Assembly: GCF_000147695.2 (NCBI RefSeq)
Contig: NC_015958.1
Coordinates: 2,100,001-2,164,000 of the forward strand
Direction of reading: 5' to 3'
DNA length: 64,000 nt
Origin: Thermoanaerobacter wiegelii Rt8.B1
GTDB lineage: Bacteria; Bacillota; Thermoanaerobacteria; Thermoanaerobacterales; Thermoanaerobacteraceae
This document shows, one piece after another, positions 26,556 through 35,813 of the stretch. The first letter of the stretch is position 1. Every line of letters begins with the position of its first letter. A program made the translations under genes and the position numbers. Below the pieces are notes generated by a model. That model searched no databases. It saw only the letters and a list, made by a program, of their open reading frames with translations, and was not told the DNA's origin.

Positions 26556-27515
26556 TTATTCTATATTTATGTCCTTATGTTCTCCGTTTTTATCAAAATA
26601 CCCCGGTTTTATAGGTATTTTTGAATCAACCTTCTCACCTTTTATCACTTTAACAGCTGTTTGAACAGCTATTTTACCCATCTCATCAGGATATTGTGTC
26701 ACCACACCTACAAAACATTTCTCATCTTGAACTGCTTTTCTCGCTTCTGGCATACCGTCAAAACCTATTACTTTTATTTGATTTTCTTTGTTAGCAGCTT
26801 TTACTGCCGCAACAGCTGCAAGCGCTGCATCATCGCCAAACCCAAATATACCATCGATATCTGGATGTGCCTGAATAATATTTTGTGCTGTTGTTAATGC
26901 TTCTGCCCTTGTAATACCTGGCTGGATAGCTACAATCTTTATATCAGGATATTTAGCAATTACTTCTTTAAATCCATTTACTCTATCTATTACAGATTGG
27001 ACTGTGGGATAATCTATTATAGCAACTTTACCTTTACCATTTAATACTTTTGCCATTTCTTCTCCTGCTATCTTCCCACCTGTATAGTTATCAGTTCCTA
27101 CAAAAGATACTGTCTCAGCACCAGTAGCAGGTATATCAACTGCTATAACAGGAATATTTGCTGCCTTCGCTTTGTTTATTGCTGCAGCTACCCCTTTAGA
27201 ATCAACAGGGCTTATAATTATTGCATCAACCTTTTGAGTAATAAAATCTTCAACGTCCGATATTTGTTTATTTAAATCTTGATTAGCTATTGATACTATT
27301 AAATCAACATTTTCGGCTTTTGCTTCCTCTTCTAATGCATTTTTAAGTTGAACATAAAATGGATGTTGTTGTGTTAATAAAGAAGCACCAATTGTAATCT
27401 TTTTATTTCCATTATTTGCTGATGTGGTGGTTGAGGATTTACTTTGGCATCCATTTAAAGAAATGATTGATAAAGAAAACATGATAATTGTGATAATACT
27501 AATTAATTTTCTCAT
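26556..27515 (-). CDS. Sugar-binding lipoprotein (periplasmic-binding family 4 / RbsB type)
   Basis: 319 residues. Lipoprotein signal peptide with lipobox LNGC (Cys23). The mature part is a two-lobe sugar-binding fold of the RbsB/ALSB type: IGASLLTQQHPFYVQLKNAL, VDAIIISPVDSKGVAAAINKA, IPVIAVDIPATGAETVSFVGTDNYTGGKIAGE, and GFGDDAALAAVAAVKAA. Captures the sugar for the importer. AAGGAGGG precedes the ATG. Followed by an intra-operon hairpin. Confidence 0.92.
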   Translation of the reverse strand: MRKLISIITIIMFSLSIISLNGCQSKSSTTTSANNGNKKITIGASLLTQQHPFYVQLKNALEEEAKAENVDLIVSIANQDLNKQISDVEDFITQKVDAIIISPVDSKGVAAAINKAKAANIPVIAVDIPATGAETVSFVGTDNYTGGKIAGEEMAKVLNGKGKVAIIDYPTVQSVIDRVNGFKEVIAKYPDIKIVAIQPGITRAEALTTAQNIIQAHPDIDGIFGFGDDAALAAVAAVKAANKENQIKVIGFDGMPEARKAVQDEKCFVGVVTQYPDEMGKIAVQTAVKVIKGEKVDSKIPIKPGYFDKNGEHKDINIE

Positions 27516-27676
27516 TTATAACCCTCCTTTTCCAACTCTAATTTAAACTATTAGTTTACAATAAATCATCTCTAAAGATAATTTCAAACTCACCCCCTCT
27601 CTTTTGTTAGGAATATTAATTCTATAAACTATATTAATTTTTTAAAAGTTTTAATTTTAACTACGCATTAAAATAA

Positions 27677-28696
27677 TCATTCTATTTTTGTGTCAATTAA
27701 ATTTTTTATTGAATCTGTTACTACAATACTAGTCTTTAATCGTTTAATTAACGGAAAAAATGACATATCACCATTCATACGTTTTACTAAAAGTTCAGCA
27801 GCGTCCTTCCCAATTTCATTCATAGGTTGAACTACTACTGATAAAGGCGGCGTTAACATTTGAAATAATTCAGTTTGATCATATCCAAAAAAAGAAATAT
27901 CTTCTCCTATCGAAATCCCCATATTCTTAAAAAAAATTATTCCAGTTAGAGTAGTTTCATAATTTGTAGCAAAAATTGCTGAAGGTCTATCTTTTAAATT
28001 TAAAAGTCTTTCATAGGCTTCGTATCCAGCTCCTTTTTTGTATTCGCTATAAACTATAAACGATTCATTAATTTCAATATTGTAATCATTTAATGCTCTT
28101 CTATAGCCTTCTAATCTTTCTTTTGCTGTATATATATTTTGAGGACCAGCTATAATTCCAATTTTGCGGTGCCCTCTCCTTATTATGTTTTCTACAGCTT
28201 CGTAAGCACCATTTACATTGTCACAAACAATGGTATCACAGCTTAAATTTTCTATTAACCTATCTATAAGTACTACCGGCATTCCACTATTTTGAATCAA
28301 TTTTATATGCTCACCATTGTTACTTACAGGCATAATAATAATTCCATCAACTCGCTTTGCCATCAAAAATTTAACTTTTTCTATTTCATTTTCTAATTTA
28401 TTTCTTGTATCACAGATAATAATACTATAGTTATATTTATCAAAAGTTTCTTGCATACCTTCGATTACTTGTGTACAAAAGATATCAGTTATACTTGGAA
28501 TTAAAACTCCTACTGAGAAAGTTTTATTTGTTCTTAATCCTTTTGCCATAGGATTAAATTTAAAGTCAAGTTCTTTAATAGCCAATTCTATCTTTTTCTT
28601 ATTCTCTTCTTTAACATTGTATCCATTTAAATAACGTGAAACTGTACCAATGGATACATTTGCTAACTTTGCTACATCTTTTATGGTTGGCATCAC
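27677..28696 (-). CDS. LacI-family transcriptional regulator
   Basis: 339 residues. N-terminal LacI HTH: TIKDVAKLANVSIGTVSRYLNG followed by the hinge helix NPMAKGLR. The rest is the periplasmic-binding-like effector domain (SVGVLIPSITDIFCTQVIEG, GIIIMPVS, DNVNGAYEAVENIIRRGH, IFATNYETTLTG). First gene of the sugar operon and its probable repressor; effector likely the sugar or its phosphate. GTG 28696 sits eight bases from AAGGGG; an ATG three bases downstream is the alternative. Two putative operators lie just upstream. Confidence 0.9.
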   Translation of the reverse strand: MMPTIKDVAKLANVSIGTVSRYLNGYNVKEENKKKIELAIKELDFKFNPMAKGLRTNKTFSVGVLIPSITDIFCTQVIEGMQETFDKYNYSIIICDTRNKLENEIEKVKFLMAKRVDGIIIMPVSNNGEHIKLIQNSGMPVVLIDRLIENLSCDTIVCDNVNGAYEAVENIIRRGHRKIGIIAGPQNIYTAKERLEGYRRALNDYNIEINESFIVYSEYKKGAGYEAYERLLNLKDRPSAIFATNYETTLTGIIFFKNMGISIGEDISFFGYDQTELFQMLTPPLSVVVQPMNEIGKDAAELLVKRMNGDMSFFPLIKRLKTSIVVTDSIKNLIDTKIE

Positions 28697-28720
28697 TCTA
28701 TTAACCCCTTTTAAATAATT

Positions 28721-28766
28721 TGAAACGTTTTAACTATTAACTATATAAATGATTGAAACGTTCTAA
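28721..28766. promoter_or_regulatory. Twin LacI-type operators
   Basis: Two copies of TGAAACGTT(T/C)TAA (28721-28732 and 28754-28766), centred 33 bp apart, about three helical turns, 25 and 58 bp upstream of the LacI start codon. The central CG within an AT-rich half-palindrome is typical of LacI-family sites; likely autoregulation or catabolite control. Confidence 0.6.
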
Positions 28767-28874
28767 TTTTAGCATATACCAAATTGTTAATTTTGTCAAT
28801 ATGTTTTAGATTAAAAATTTTTTGCTTTGTACCCCCTAGTTCCCTAGTTTTGCAGCAAATTTTGAATTAATGTA

Positions 28875-28909
28875 ACCCGAAACCATTTATATTACTAATG
28901 ATTTCGGGT
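28875..28909 (+). terminator. Terminator-like hairpin near left end of IS
   Basis: 13-bp stem with one mismatch (28875-28887, 28897-28909), then AAAATTTTTTT. It would block transcripts entering the element from the left. Confidence 0.6.
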
Positions 28910-29058
28910 AAAATTTTTTTAAATTTTCGTCACAGAGATTTCGCAGATTAAAAAACAAACAGTGCTTAGCCCATGATATGACAAGGATTAGATGAATAAT
29001 AATTGAAGCATGTAAATTCCGATTTTTACTGGAAAAAAATTTAGTGTTTAAAAATAAA

Positions 29059-29108
29059 AACATCCTTTCTATAATGAATCTTGTAACCAATTCAATAGAA
29101 AGGATGTT
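29059..29108 (+). promoter_or_regulatory. Hairpin sequestering transposase ribosome-binding site
   Basis: AACATCCTTTCTAT (29059-29072) pairs perfectly with ATAGAAAGGATGTT (29095-29108), plus inner TGAAT/ATTCA. The AAAGGATG Shine-Dalgarno of the transposase lies in the 3' arm, so long read-through transcripts would be poorly translated. Confidence 0.65.
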
Positions 29109-29111
29109 AAG

Positions 29112-30362
29112 ATGAACAAGTGCTATTTAAAACAAATGCTCACCTACTTCTCTAAGGTATACCATCTTGGAGAAAAAATCAAGGGGTTAAAAGATGGAAG
29201 ATTAAATCCTCAAATTGAGACTTCAACTATTTCTTTTATAGTCTTGCTTACATTTATCTGTAGACTTAAAAGTTTTAATAGACTTGAACATTGGCTTAAA
29301 AAAAGAAGATTTAAAAATTTATTTCCAAAGAAAACAAGATTGCCCCATATTGATGCTGTTAGACGTTCCTTAAGTAGTTTTGATATAAACGGTTTGAATA
29401 TTTTGCATGATCATATAATAAGCACTATATTCAAAAATAAGGTATTTAGAAATGGTACAATAGATGGAATAAAGGTTGCTGCTATTGATGGAGTTGAGAT
29501 ATTTGAAAGTACAAAAAAGAGGTGTGAAAAATGCCTTACCCGTGTTGATAAACAAGGAATAACTCATTACTTCCACAGAGCAGTTGTTTGTGCAACTGTG
29601 GGTTCTGATCCCCATATTGTATTAGGCTATGAGATGTTAGAACCTAAAAAAGACCTTTCAAATAAAGATGAAGGTGAAATTACTGGAGGTAAAAGACTTA
29701 TTAGAAAGCTTTATAAAAAATTTCATCATTTTGCAGATGTTATAGTTGCGGATGCTTTGTATTGCAAAGCATCATGGATTATGGAAGTTCTAGCAATTGG
29801 AATGGATGCAGTTATCAGAGTAAAAGATGAAAGGCTTCATATTGTTAAAGACGCATTAGGACTGTTTCAAAGACGTGAAGCTGACAAACAATGGATAGTG
29901 CGTGAAGGAAACACAAAGAAGATTATCGTTAGTGCTTGGGATGATGATGGATTTGAAATGAGGGGTATGGATATTAAGGTGAGATTTATAAGATTTTTAG
30001 AGAATATTCAAGAAGGTGATAAGAAAGAGTTAAAAGAAGTCTGGATTGTAACCACCAACAAAAATATTTGTGTTGAGACTTTATGGAAGATAATACATAA
30101 AAGATGGGATATTGAAAATAATGTATTTCACCAATTGAAAACAGAGTGTCATTTTGATCATTGCTATTTGCATAGCCCTAGGGGCGTAGAGGCTATAGTT
30201 GGATTCATGATGATAGCCTTTAACTTGACCCAATTATACTTTTTTAGAAACATTAGGGGATTTAGAGGGAAAAGACATTTGCAGATAAATATAATAGAAG
30301 ATCTGAAAGATGAAATGTTGATAATTATGAATTGGATTAATCCAATTTTTAACACTACATAG
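29112..30362 (+). CDS. IS4-type DDE transposase
   Basis: 416 residues, one of the few uninterrupted transposase genes here. An N-terminal region with PHIDAVRRSLSSFDINGLN is followed by an RNase H-like DDE core: AAIDGVEIFES (first Asp), HHFADVIVADALYCKASWI (second Asp) and HKRWDIENNVFHQLKTECHFDH (catalytic Glu with the W-x-I-E-x-x-F-x-x-L-K pattern seen in IS4-type enzymes). A Cys pair KKRCEKCLTR could bind metal. ATG 29112 has AAAGGATG upstream within a hairpin. Group within the IS4 superfamily not determined. Confidence 0.82.
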   Translation: MNKCYLKQMLTYFSKVYHLGEKIKGLKDGRLNPQIETSTISFIVLLTFICRLKSFNRLEHWLKKRRFKNLFPKKTRLPHIDAVRRSLSSFDINGLNILHDHIISTIFKNKVFRNGTIDGIKVAAIDGVEIFESTKKRCEKCLTRVDKQGITHYFHRAVVCATVGSDPHIVLGYEMLEPKKDLSNKDEGEITGGKRLIRKLYKKFHHFADVIVADALYCKASWIMEVLAIGMDAVIRVKDERLHIVKDALGLFQRREADKQWIVREGNTKKIIVSAWDDDGFEMRGMDIKVRFIRFLENIQEGDKKELKEVWIVTTNKNICVETLWKIIHKRWDIENNVFHQLKTECHFDHCYLHSPRGVEAIVGFMMIAFNLTQLYFFRNIRGFRGKRHLQINIIEDLKDEMLIIMNWINPIFNTT

Positions 30363-30622
30363 TTGATAATAAAATTGGAAGTATATCTTTTCGATATAAT
30401 GGGGAGGGGGAAAGTGTATCTATATACACGGCCTACGGCCTTTTCAAATTCCAAAATTTCAACAAAATAGAATACGTCTGATTTCCTGTCAAGAAAAAAG
30501 TTTTATTGGAAATTAGATGCGAAATCTCTGTTTTTCGTCAAATTTTACTAGCGTTTTCTGGCGAATTGTGGTATAATAAAAATATAATCCTTCGTATTAC
30601 AAGATTGTTGAGGTGTTTAAAC

Positions 30623-32342
30623 TTGTATCTTAAAAAAAGTACGAACCGTAAAACAGGCAGAACTTATTTGTCAATTGTTAATAGTTATTATGATAAGCAA
30701 ACTAAGCAATCTCGTACGTCCACAGTCCGCTCTCTTGGTTATCTGGATGAACTTCTAAAAGAATATGATGATCCAATTGCTTTTTTTTACTGAAGAAGTT
30801 CGTAAGATGAATGAGAAGAATAATAATGAGAAGCTTTCTATTAATCTCCAGCTTTCTTTAAATGAATCTATGGATTCTAATTATAATGCTCGCAAGAATT
30901 TTGGCTATACTGCTTTGAGTAAAATTTATCATGAACTTGGAATAGATAAATTTATAAGAAACAGGCAACGACATTCAAATGAAAAATATGATGCAAATGC
31001 CATCATGAAACTACTGGTATTCTCCCGCTTGCTTTATCCTGCTTCTAAGAAAAAAACTTATGAAAACAAAGATATGTTCTTTGAAAAATTTGATTTTTCT
31101 TTGGATGATATATTATAGAAGCCTTTCTCTGTTTAGTAAACACAGTGATGCTCTTCAGCTTTGGCTTCATGAACGTATTAAATCTTTGTATAATCGCAAT
31201 ACGGAGCTTGTTTATTATGATGTTACAAATTATTATTTTGAAATTGATGAGCAGGATGACCTTAGGAAAAAAGGTGTTTCAAAAGAACATCATCCTGACC
31301 CTATTGTACAGATGGGATTATTTATGGACACAAATGGTATACCCATTACATATAAGCTTTTTCCTGGGAATGCTCCGGATAAAACTACTTTGATTCCCGC
31401 CTTAAGTAGAATTCAACGTGAGTATTCTTTAGGCAGAATTATTGTAGTAGCAGACAAAGGGTTAACTACTGGAGATAATATTTGGTACATTCTATCAGCT
31501 AAAAATGGTTATGTATTAAGCTATTCTATTCGTAGTGCAGACAAGGATTTTCAAGACTATGTTCTTGATGAAAATGGATATATCGACAAAGGTGATGGTT
31601 TTAAAATTAAATCAAGGCTTTATCCAAGAGAAATACAAGTAACTGCAACAAACGGGAAAAAGATAAAAAAGGTAGTGGATGAAAGACAGGTTATTTTCTA
31701 TAGTCCTAAATATGCAGCAAAAGCTAAGCAAGATCGTGAAGCTGCATTAATTAAAGCGATGGATTTGATTAAAAATCCTTATAAATACAATAAATCAACA
31801 GCATATGGTGCTGCCAAATACGTAAAAAACCTTACATTTGACCCTAACACCGTTGAAATATTGGAGAGTGTTCATGAGCATTTAGTTTTCGATGAAGAAA
31901 GATTACGTGAAGAGGAAAAGTTTGACGGTTACTATCCTATTGTTACCAGTGAATACAAAGAACCCCTGAGAAAACCATTGAAATGTACCGTGGGCTTTGG
32001 AAGATAGAAGAATCTTTCAAGGTAACGAAAAGTGATTTTGAGAGTAGACCGGTTTATTTATCATTAAAGGATCACATTGATGCTCATTTTCTGACATGTT
32101 TTATATCACTTGTAATTGCAAGGATACTGGAGCATAGATTAAAGGGAAAATATTCTGTATCAGAGATACTTGAGAGCTTGAGAAGAGCATCTTGTAGTCA
32201 TATTAAGGAGAATTATTATCTTTTTGATTTTTATAATGATGTTCTTGAGGATATAGGTAAAGAGTTAAGTATTGATTTTAGTAAAAAATTTATGAGGCTG
32301 GGAGAGATTAAAAAAATTTTAGGACAAACGAAAAAAAGTTAA
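30623..32342 (+). pseudogene. IS1634-family transposase, three frameshifts
   Basis: Concatenated frames give a near-complete 570-residue DDE transposase of the IS1634 type. TTG start at 30623 after GAGGTG. Shifts occur at a T-run near 30785 (one T too many, before TEEVRKM), near 31105 (extra T, between SLDDI and YRSLSLFSKHSD), and near 31965 (one base missing in CCCC, before EKTIEMYRGLWKIEESFK). Motifs: LVYYDVTNYYFE, IPITYKLFPGNAPDKTTL, IIVVADKGLTTGDNI, and YRGLWKIEESFKVTKSD carrying the catalytic Glu. No longer functional as read. Confidence 0.85.
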
Positions 32343-32370
32343 TTTTCACTACAACCTTATGACAAAATTA

Positions 32371-32412
32371 AAATGCCCTAAACCCTTTATTTTAAAGGAG
32401 TTGAGGGCATTT
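32371..32412 (+). terminator. Terminator after IS1634-type gene
   Basis: AAATGCCCT (32371-32379) pairs with AGGGCATTT (32404-32412), with CCTTTA/TAAAGG nested inside, followed by TTTT. Confidence 0.75.
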
Positions 32413-32464
32413 TTTATCCTTTTCTGCTGCAAAAGTCAGGTTAAAAAATTAAAACACAAAAAAT

Positions 32465-32511
32465 ATCGCTTTTTCAGAAATAAAAACCAATATCCTTTCT
32501 GAAAAAGCGAT
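32465..32511. repeat. 16-bp perfect inverted repeat
   Basis: ATCGCTTTTTCAGAAA (32465-32480) and TTTCTGAAAAAGCGAT (32496-32511) with a 15-nt spacer. It lies between the IS1634-type remnant and the small-peptide/toxin-antitoxin block and could terminate the latter's minus-strand transcript or mark an IS end. Confidence 0.55.
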
Positions 32512-32580
32512 TATTTTCTTTTTATGGAAACAAATGGTAGCATCGAATCGCTCTCAATTATGAACGTACTTTATAATACC

Positions 32581-32712
32581 TCAATTTTTCTTTTCTTCCG
32601 TTTCTAGAGAAATTTTTAAAAAGCTATATTTGTATTCAAAATTAATATTAAAAAGCATGCAAAATGCAATAAACCACATAAGTACAGCCATAATAGTCAA
32701 AAATATTGTCAA
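32581..32712 (-). CDS. Possible small membrane peptide (43 aa)
   Basis: TTG-started frame with AGGGGG ten or so bases upstream. The sequence begins MTIFLTIMAVLMWFIAFCML, a single hydrophobic helix, followed by NINFEYKYSF and a charged tail ending EEKKN. It lies directly downstream of the toxin-antitoxin pair at 32759-33495. Its first 30 bases and leader recur at 33652-33686. No known family recognised; type I-toxin-like size and build, but purely inferred. No homology evidence. Confidence 0.4.
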   Translation of the reverse strand: MTIFLTIMAVLMWFIAFCMLFNINFEYKYSFLKISLETEEKKN

Positions 32713-32732
32713 TATTCTTTATTCCCCCTCTT
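32699..32732. repeat. Repeat shared with 33652-33686
   Basis: Both segments contain AAAATATTGTCAATATT and ATTCCCCCTCTT with a small variation between. On the minus strand this is a Shine-Dalgarno plus the first codons of a small membrane peptide; the second copy is cut short by a stop after about 12 codons. Suggests a partial duplication. Confidence 0.6.
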
Positions 32733-32758
32733 TTTCTTTTAATTTTTTTTAAGTAAAA

Positions 32759-33124
32759 TCAGTCACTTTCCAATTTCTCAAACTCGCTTGTTAATAGCTC
32801 AGGTCCGTATTTTCTTTTTCTCTTCTCTGCTACTGAGTAACAATAATCATCATCTCTTGGAGAAACAGCTATTATATTCATAAGTTTTTTATCTCTAACA
32901 AGTGTATACACTACTCTTATTCCTATATTTTTGTACTTTATCTTAAAAAAACCTGTCAGGTTATTACCATGTTTGTTACCTAGAGGTTTCCCATAGCCAC
33001 CTTCGCTTTGGGGAAGAGGATTAGAGCTTACTTTTTCAATACCTGCGTATACAATAGTCCTGATATTTTTATCTAACTTATACAAATCTTTCTTCGCTTC
33101 AGGTATAAAAGAAATGTCCCACAT
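32759..33124 (-). CDS. RelE/YafQ-type toxin
   Basis: 121 residues of the RelE/ParE superfamily, ribosome-dependent mRNA nucleases. WDISFIPEAKKDLYKLDKNI gives the N-terminal strand-helix; GKPLGNKHGNNLTGFFKIKY, GIRVVYTLVRDK and IIAVSPRDDDYCY the core, with basic residues (Lys, Arg) and Tyr as expected for the active site. The C-terminal 25 residues are a longer charged tail than usual. ATG 33124 begins two bases after the stop of the antitoxin, so they are coupled. Confidence 0.85.
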   Translation of the reverse strand: MWDISFIPEAKKDLYKLDKNIRTIVYAGIEKVSSNPLPQSEGGYGKPLGNKHGNNLTGFFKIKYKNIGIRVVYTLVRDKKLMNIIAVSPRDDDYCYSVAEKRKRKYGPELLTSEFEKLESD

Positions 33125-33126
33125 AA

Positions 33127-33495
33127 TTATTCAATCTCCACCATATCAATATACTTTTTCAATTCTTCTCTAGTTAGCCCATCTTCTTTAAGAATTTCTT
33201 CAAAAGGTATATGATCTTCTTCTTTTAAGTTCTTTGTTCTTTCAATTGCAAGCTGCAAAAGTTCCAAATTTTCCTGTGCTTCCATAAGTTCGTCATACTG
33301 CTCAATAGGTATAATTACTGCCTGTGGTTTATTGTTTTTTATAACTATATAATGCTCCTTTTTCTTAGCAACTTCCTCTATAATCTTAGATGCTTTTCCT
33401 CTTCCTAAGTCGCTTACAGAAATCATATACGAAACCAGATTTTTAAGGTTGGAAAATTTTCTCTTACTCATAACTACATCACCCGCTTTTAACAA
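33127..33495 (-). CDS. Phd/YefM-type antitoxin
   Basis: 122 residues. The central HTH-like Phd fold is recognised by SVSDLGRGKASKIIEEVAKKKEHYIVIKNNKPQAVIIPIEQYDEL, where KNNKPQAVIIPIEQYDEL is diagnostic. The acidic, helical C-terminus (about 75-122) should bind the toxin. TTG at 33495 has GGAGG eight bases upstream; the ATG at 33471 is the alternative. Order antitoxin-toxin, own promoter upstream. Confidence 0.87.
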   Translation of the reverse strand: MLKAGDVVMSKRKFSNLKNLVSYMISVSDLGRGKASKIIEEVAKKKEHYIVIKNNKPQAVIIPIEQYDELMEAQENLELLQLAIERTKNLKEEDHIPFEEILKEDGLTREELKKYIDMVEIE

Positions 33496-33689
33496 TGTAT
33501 ATCCCTCCTTCCTATTTTATCCTTTGCTTAATTAAATTATACTACTAGTATAACAAATTTTCAATTAAAAATTAATGAAAATTTTAATGAAGTATTAAGC
33601 CTAATTTAATACTTTCTACTACTTGTTAGAATTTTAAAGATATTGAAGCTAAAAATATTGTCAATATTATTTTTATTCCCCCTCTTCTC

Positions 33690-33958
33690 TCTTCTCTTCT
33701 TTAAAACAAATTTAAACCAAATTGATCTCTTTCCATTTTTCCAAAGCTCATATTCACTCAAATCTATTTCACTATTCTAACTCACACCATACCCACCAGC
33801 ATCAACTTTTACCGCTCTGAAAAAGGCTTTGTTTTTTAATAACTCAAATGGCCACTCGTTAAGCTTTGGTTTCATCTCGTATTCCTTTACAATTCCTTAT
33901 CAAAAGTAGCAAACAGTTTATAATCATCTGTTGTTTTCACGCTCACAACTTTATGCAT
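33690..33958 (-). pseudogene. DUF2442 protein, broken
   Basis: Minus-strand codons give MHKVVSVKTTDDYKLFATFD, then after a one-base deletion VKEYEMKPKLNEWPFELL and KVDAGGYGVS, a TAG in place of the conserved Trp, then SEIDLSEYELWKNG. This is the full DUF2442 pattern, a small protein often paired with toxin-antitoxin genes. One frameshift and one nonsense codon make it inactive. Confidence 0.75.
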
Positions 33959-34105
33959 ACTTTATCACTCTATTCCAGGCAATTTTCGAAACACTTGAGT
34001 TTCCCACATTTCCAGCAGTCCTCATTGATAGAGGAATACCTTCTCCTATATATTTTAGAAAATTTCCTTCATAATTAATTATATAGTCACATGGTACAAT
34101 ATGAG

Positions 34106-34463
34106 TTATATCTTTTTACCTCTTTCCCTTATTTTCAACTGTTCTTTTAAAGCATACTGAAGTACTTGTGAGAAATTTATATTAGCTTTCTCTGCTGCTT
34201 CATTTAACCACCGTGGAAGTGTAACTGTCTTTTTTACACTTTTATTTGCCATTTCATCTCTCACAGGAGGCATATAAACTTCAATGAGAGTAATGAAAGT
34301 AACGAAAGCCCCCTCAGGAACTTTTATTTTTTCTGGAGCCGTTGGAGCTGGGATTGCTTCCTTATTTCTTCTAAATTGTATATAAAAAGCTCTAAAGCTT
34401 TTTTAGCCATATATAGTGCTTCCTCAAGTGTATCTCCTTCAGTTATGCATACTCCCTAAATCT
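34106..34463 (-). pseudogene. HicB-type antitoxin, truncated and frameshifted
   Basis: The reading gives EGDTLEEALYMAKKALELFI, NKEAIPAPTAPEKIKVPEGA and, in a second frame, KSVKKTVTLPRWLNEAAEKA and NFSQVLQYALKEQL, the partial RNase H-like plus ribbon-helix-helix layout of HicB. There are one-base shifts near 34366 and 34452, and the N-terminal 25 or so residues are lost where an IS110 fragment begins. No hicA is visible. Confidence 0.75.
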
Positions 34464-34469
34464 TGTTCT

Positions 34470-35068
34470 GTAGATTTTAGATACCTTGCTCTAAAGAGGC
34501 TTACTCGCCATCGCTTTCACATTGTTAATAGTATTGTTAGAGAAAAAAATTATTTACTCAGCAATTTGTTCCTTAAGTTTAGTGGTTTGTGCCAAAATAA
34601 AGTCTTTAGTAATAATTTTGCTAAAGCTGCTACTGAAATATTTAATGAGTTTTTCACCCTTGATGATATTGCGGCTCGACCGCTTGATGAACTTGCCAGC
34701 TTTTTGGTTGATAAGAGTAAAGATCGTTTTGATGATCCAGAAGCTACAGCTAAATTGCTTCAAGAGGCTGTTCGCAAGTCTTATAGAATTAATGCTACTG
34801 ATTTTAAAGCGGAGAACACATATCTCAAGCGTACTGGTAATGAGTATCTCAGATATTATTTTATTCAAGCAGCTTTAAGCTCAGGAAGCATTTACCTGAG
34901 TTCTTACAATACTATAATACTCGCAAATTTAAAGAAAGCAAAACTCACAAGCATAAACGTGCTCTTGTATTGACTGCACGTAAAACTGTAAGGTTAGTCT
35001 TCGCTCTGCTGCGCGAAGAAAAACTTTATAAATCCCCAATAATGAAAGGAGATGATTGTATAAGTTAA
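34470..35068 (+). pseudogene. IS110-family transposase fragment
   Basis: Middle part LKRLTRHRFHIVNSIVREKN, then DDIAARPLDELASFLVDKSK and QEAVRKSYRI of an IS110 transposase fused by an internal deletion to C-terminal pieces (YLKRTGNEYLRYYFIQAA, then out of frame HKRALVLTARKTVRLVFALLR). Both the DEDD N-terminus and the central section are missing. Different subtype from the IS110 element at 17.3 kb. Confidence 0.75.
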
Positions 35069-35813
35069 CATATTATCCCATAACCATATTTTACATTAAT
35101 TTTCATCAGCTTGTTGCGTGATGGTTAGCTTTGCTATGCCCTTTTTTCTCTTATTTTAATTTTATTAAATTTTTTCTTTGATTTTTTTATCACCCTCTTG
35201 ACATATTACCGAAATACTTTATCAAATATAGGTTTCATAACTCACCTCCATTCCTAATTCCAGTTTTGAAAATCTCATAAAAAAACGTACTTTTATATTT
35301 ATTTTCTCTTCATATTTTCTTCAAAAGTAAGTTTTAAAATAAAGATGAAAAAAGTTAACAATTTTTTGATAATATAGTTTTTAATACTTTGTGTGCGACC
35401 CTGCCATTCTTATGGCTCTGTCCTCTTCATCCTACAATGACTTTCCCCTGCTTAGAACTCAAATATATCTACCGTCTTTTGTCTTTTTTGTTTTGATTTT
35501 GTATTCGCATAAATAAAATGTGTTTTTTCCTCAAAATGATTACATAGATTATTGAGGACTGTTTTAACATCTCTGGGATAAATCTATACAGGTGGAAACA
35601 ACATATTTGTTTCTTTCATCATCGCAAATAATACTGTTATACCACATAATATAAATTTGTTTGCCGCCTTTCAAAACAAGGTCGTTGCAGCAAACAGATT
35701 AATAATTTATCTGCTTCACACTTGATTTGGAAAACAGCTAAATACTTACTCATTTTAAGTCCCTTAATTTAAATATCTTCTTCTAAAATTTACAAACAAT
35801 AGTTACTTATATT
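35069..35813. other. No intact gene; possible decayed minus-strand ORF
   Basis: About 745 bp, AT-rich. On the minus strand between about 35440 and 35800 short open stretches in shifting frames (MSKYLAVFQIKCEADKLLIC; IYIMWYNSIICDDERNKYVV) suggest a decayed protein I do not recognise. An ATPase gene that often follows the adjacent transposase type would be expected here but is not seen. Confidence 0.4.

Larger units (their letters stand above)
28848..30468 (+). mobile_element. IS4-like insertion sequence
   Basis: About 1.6 kb carrying one intact transposase gene. Candidate inverted ends: TTTTGCAGCAAATTTTGAAT (28848 inward) and TTTTGTTGAAATTTTGGAAT (30468 inward), matching at most positions. 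Ends are tentative. Both a terminator-like hairpin and a ribosome-site hairpin guard the transposase from outside transcription. Confidence 0.5.

Noticed and set aside
33866-34078. Plus-strand 70-codon frame
   Set aside because: Antisense to the DUF2442 pseudogene and neighbouring decayed sequence; no ribosome-binding site.
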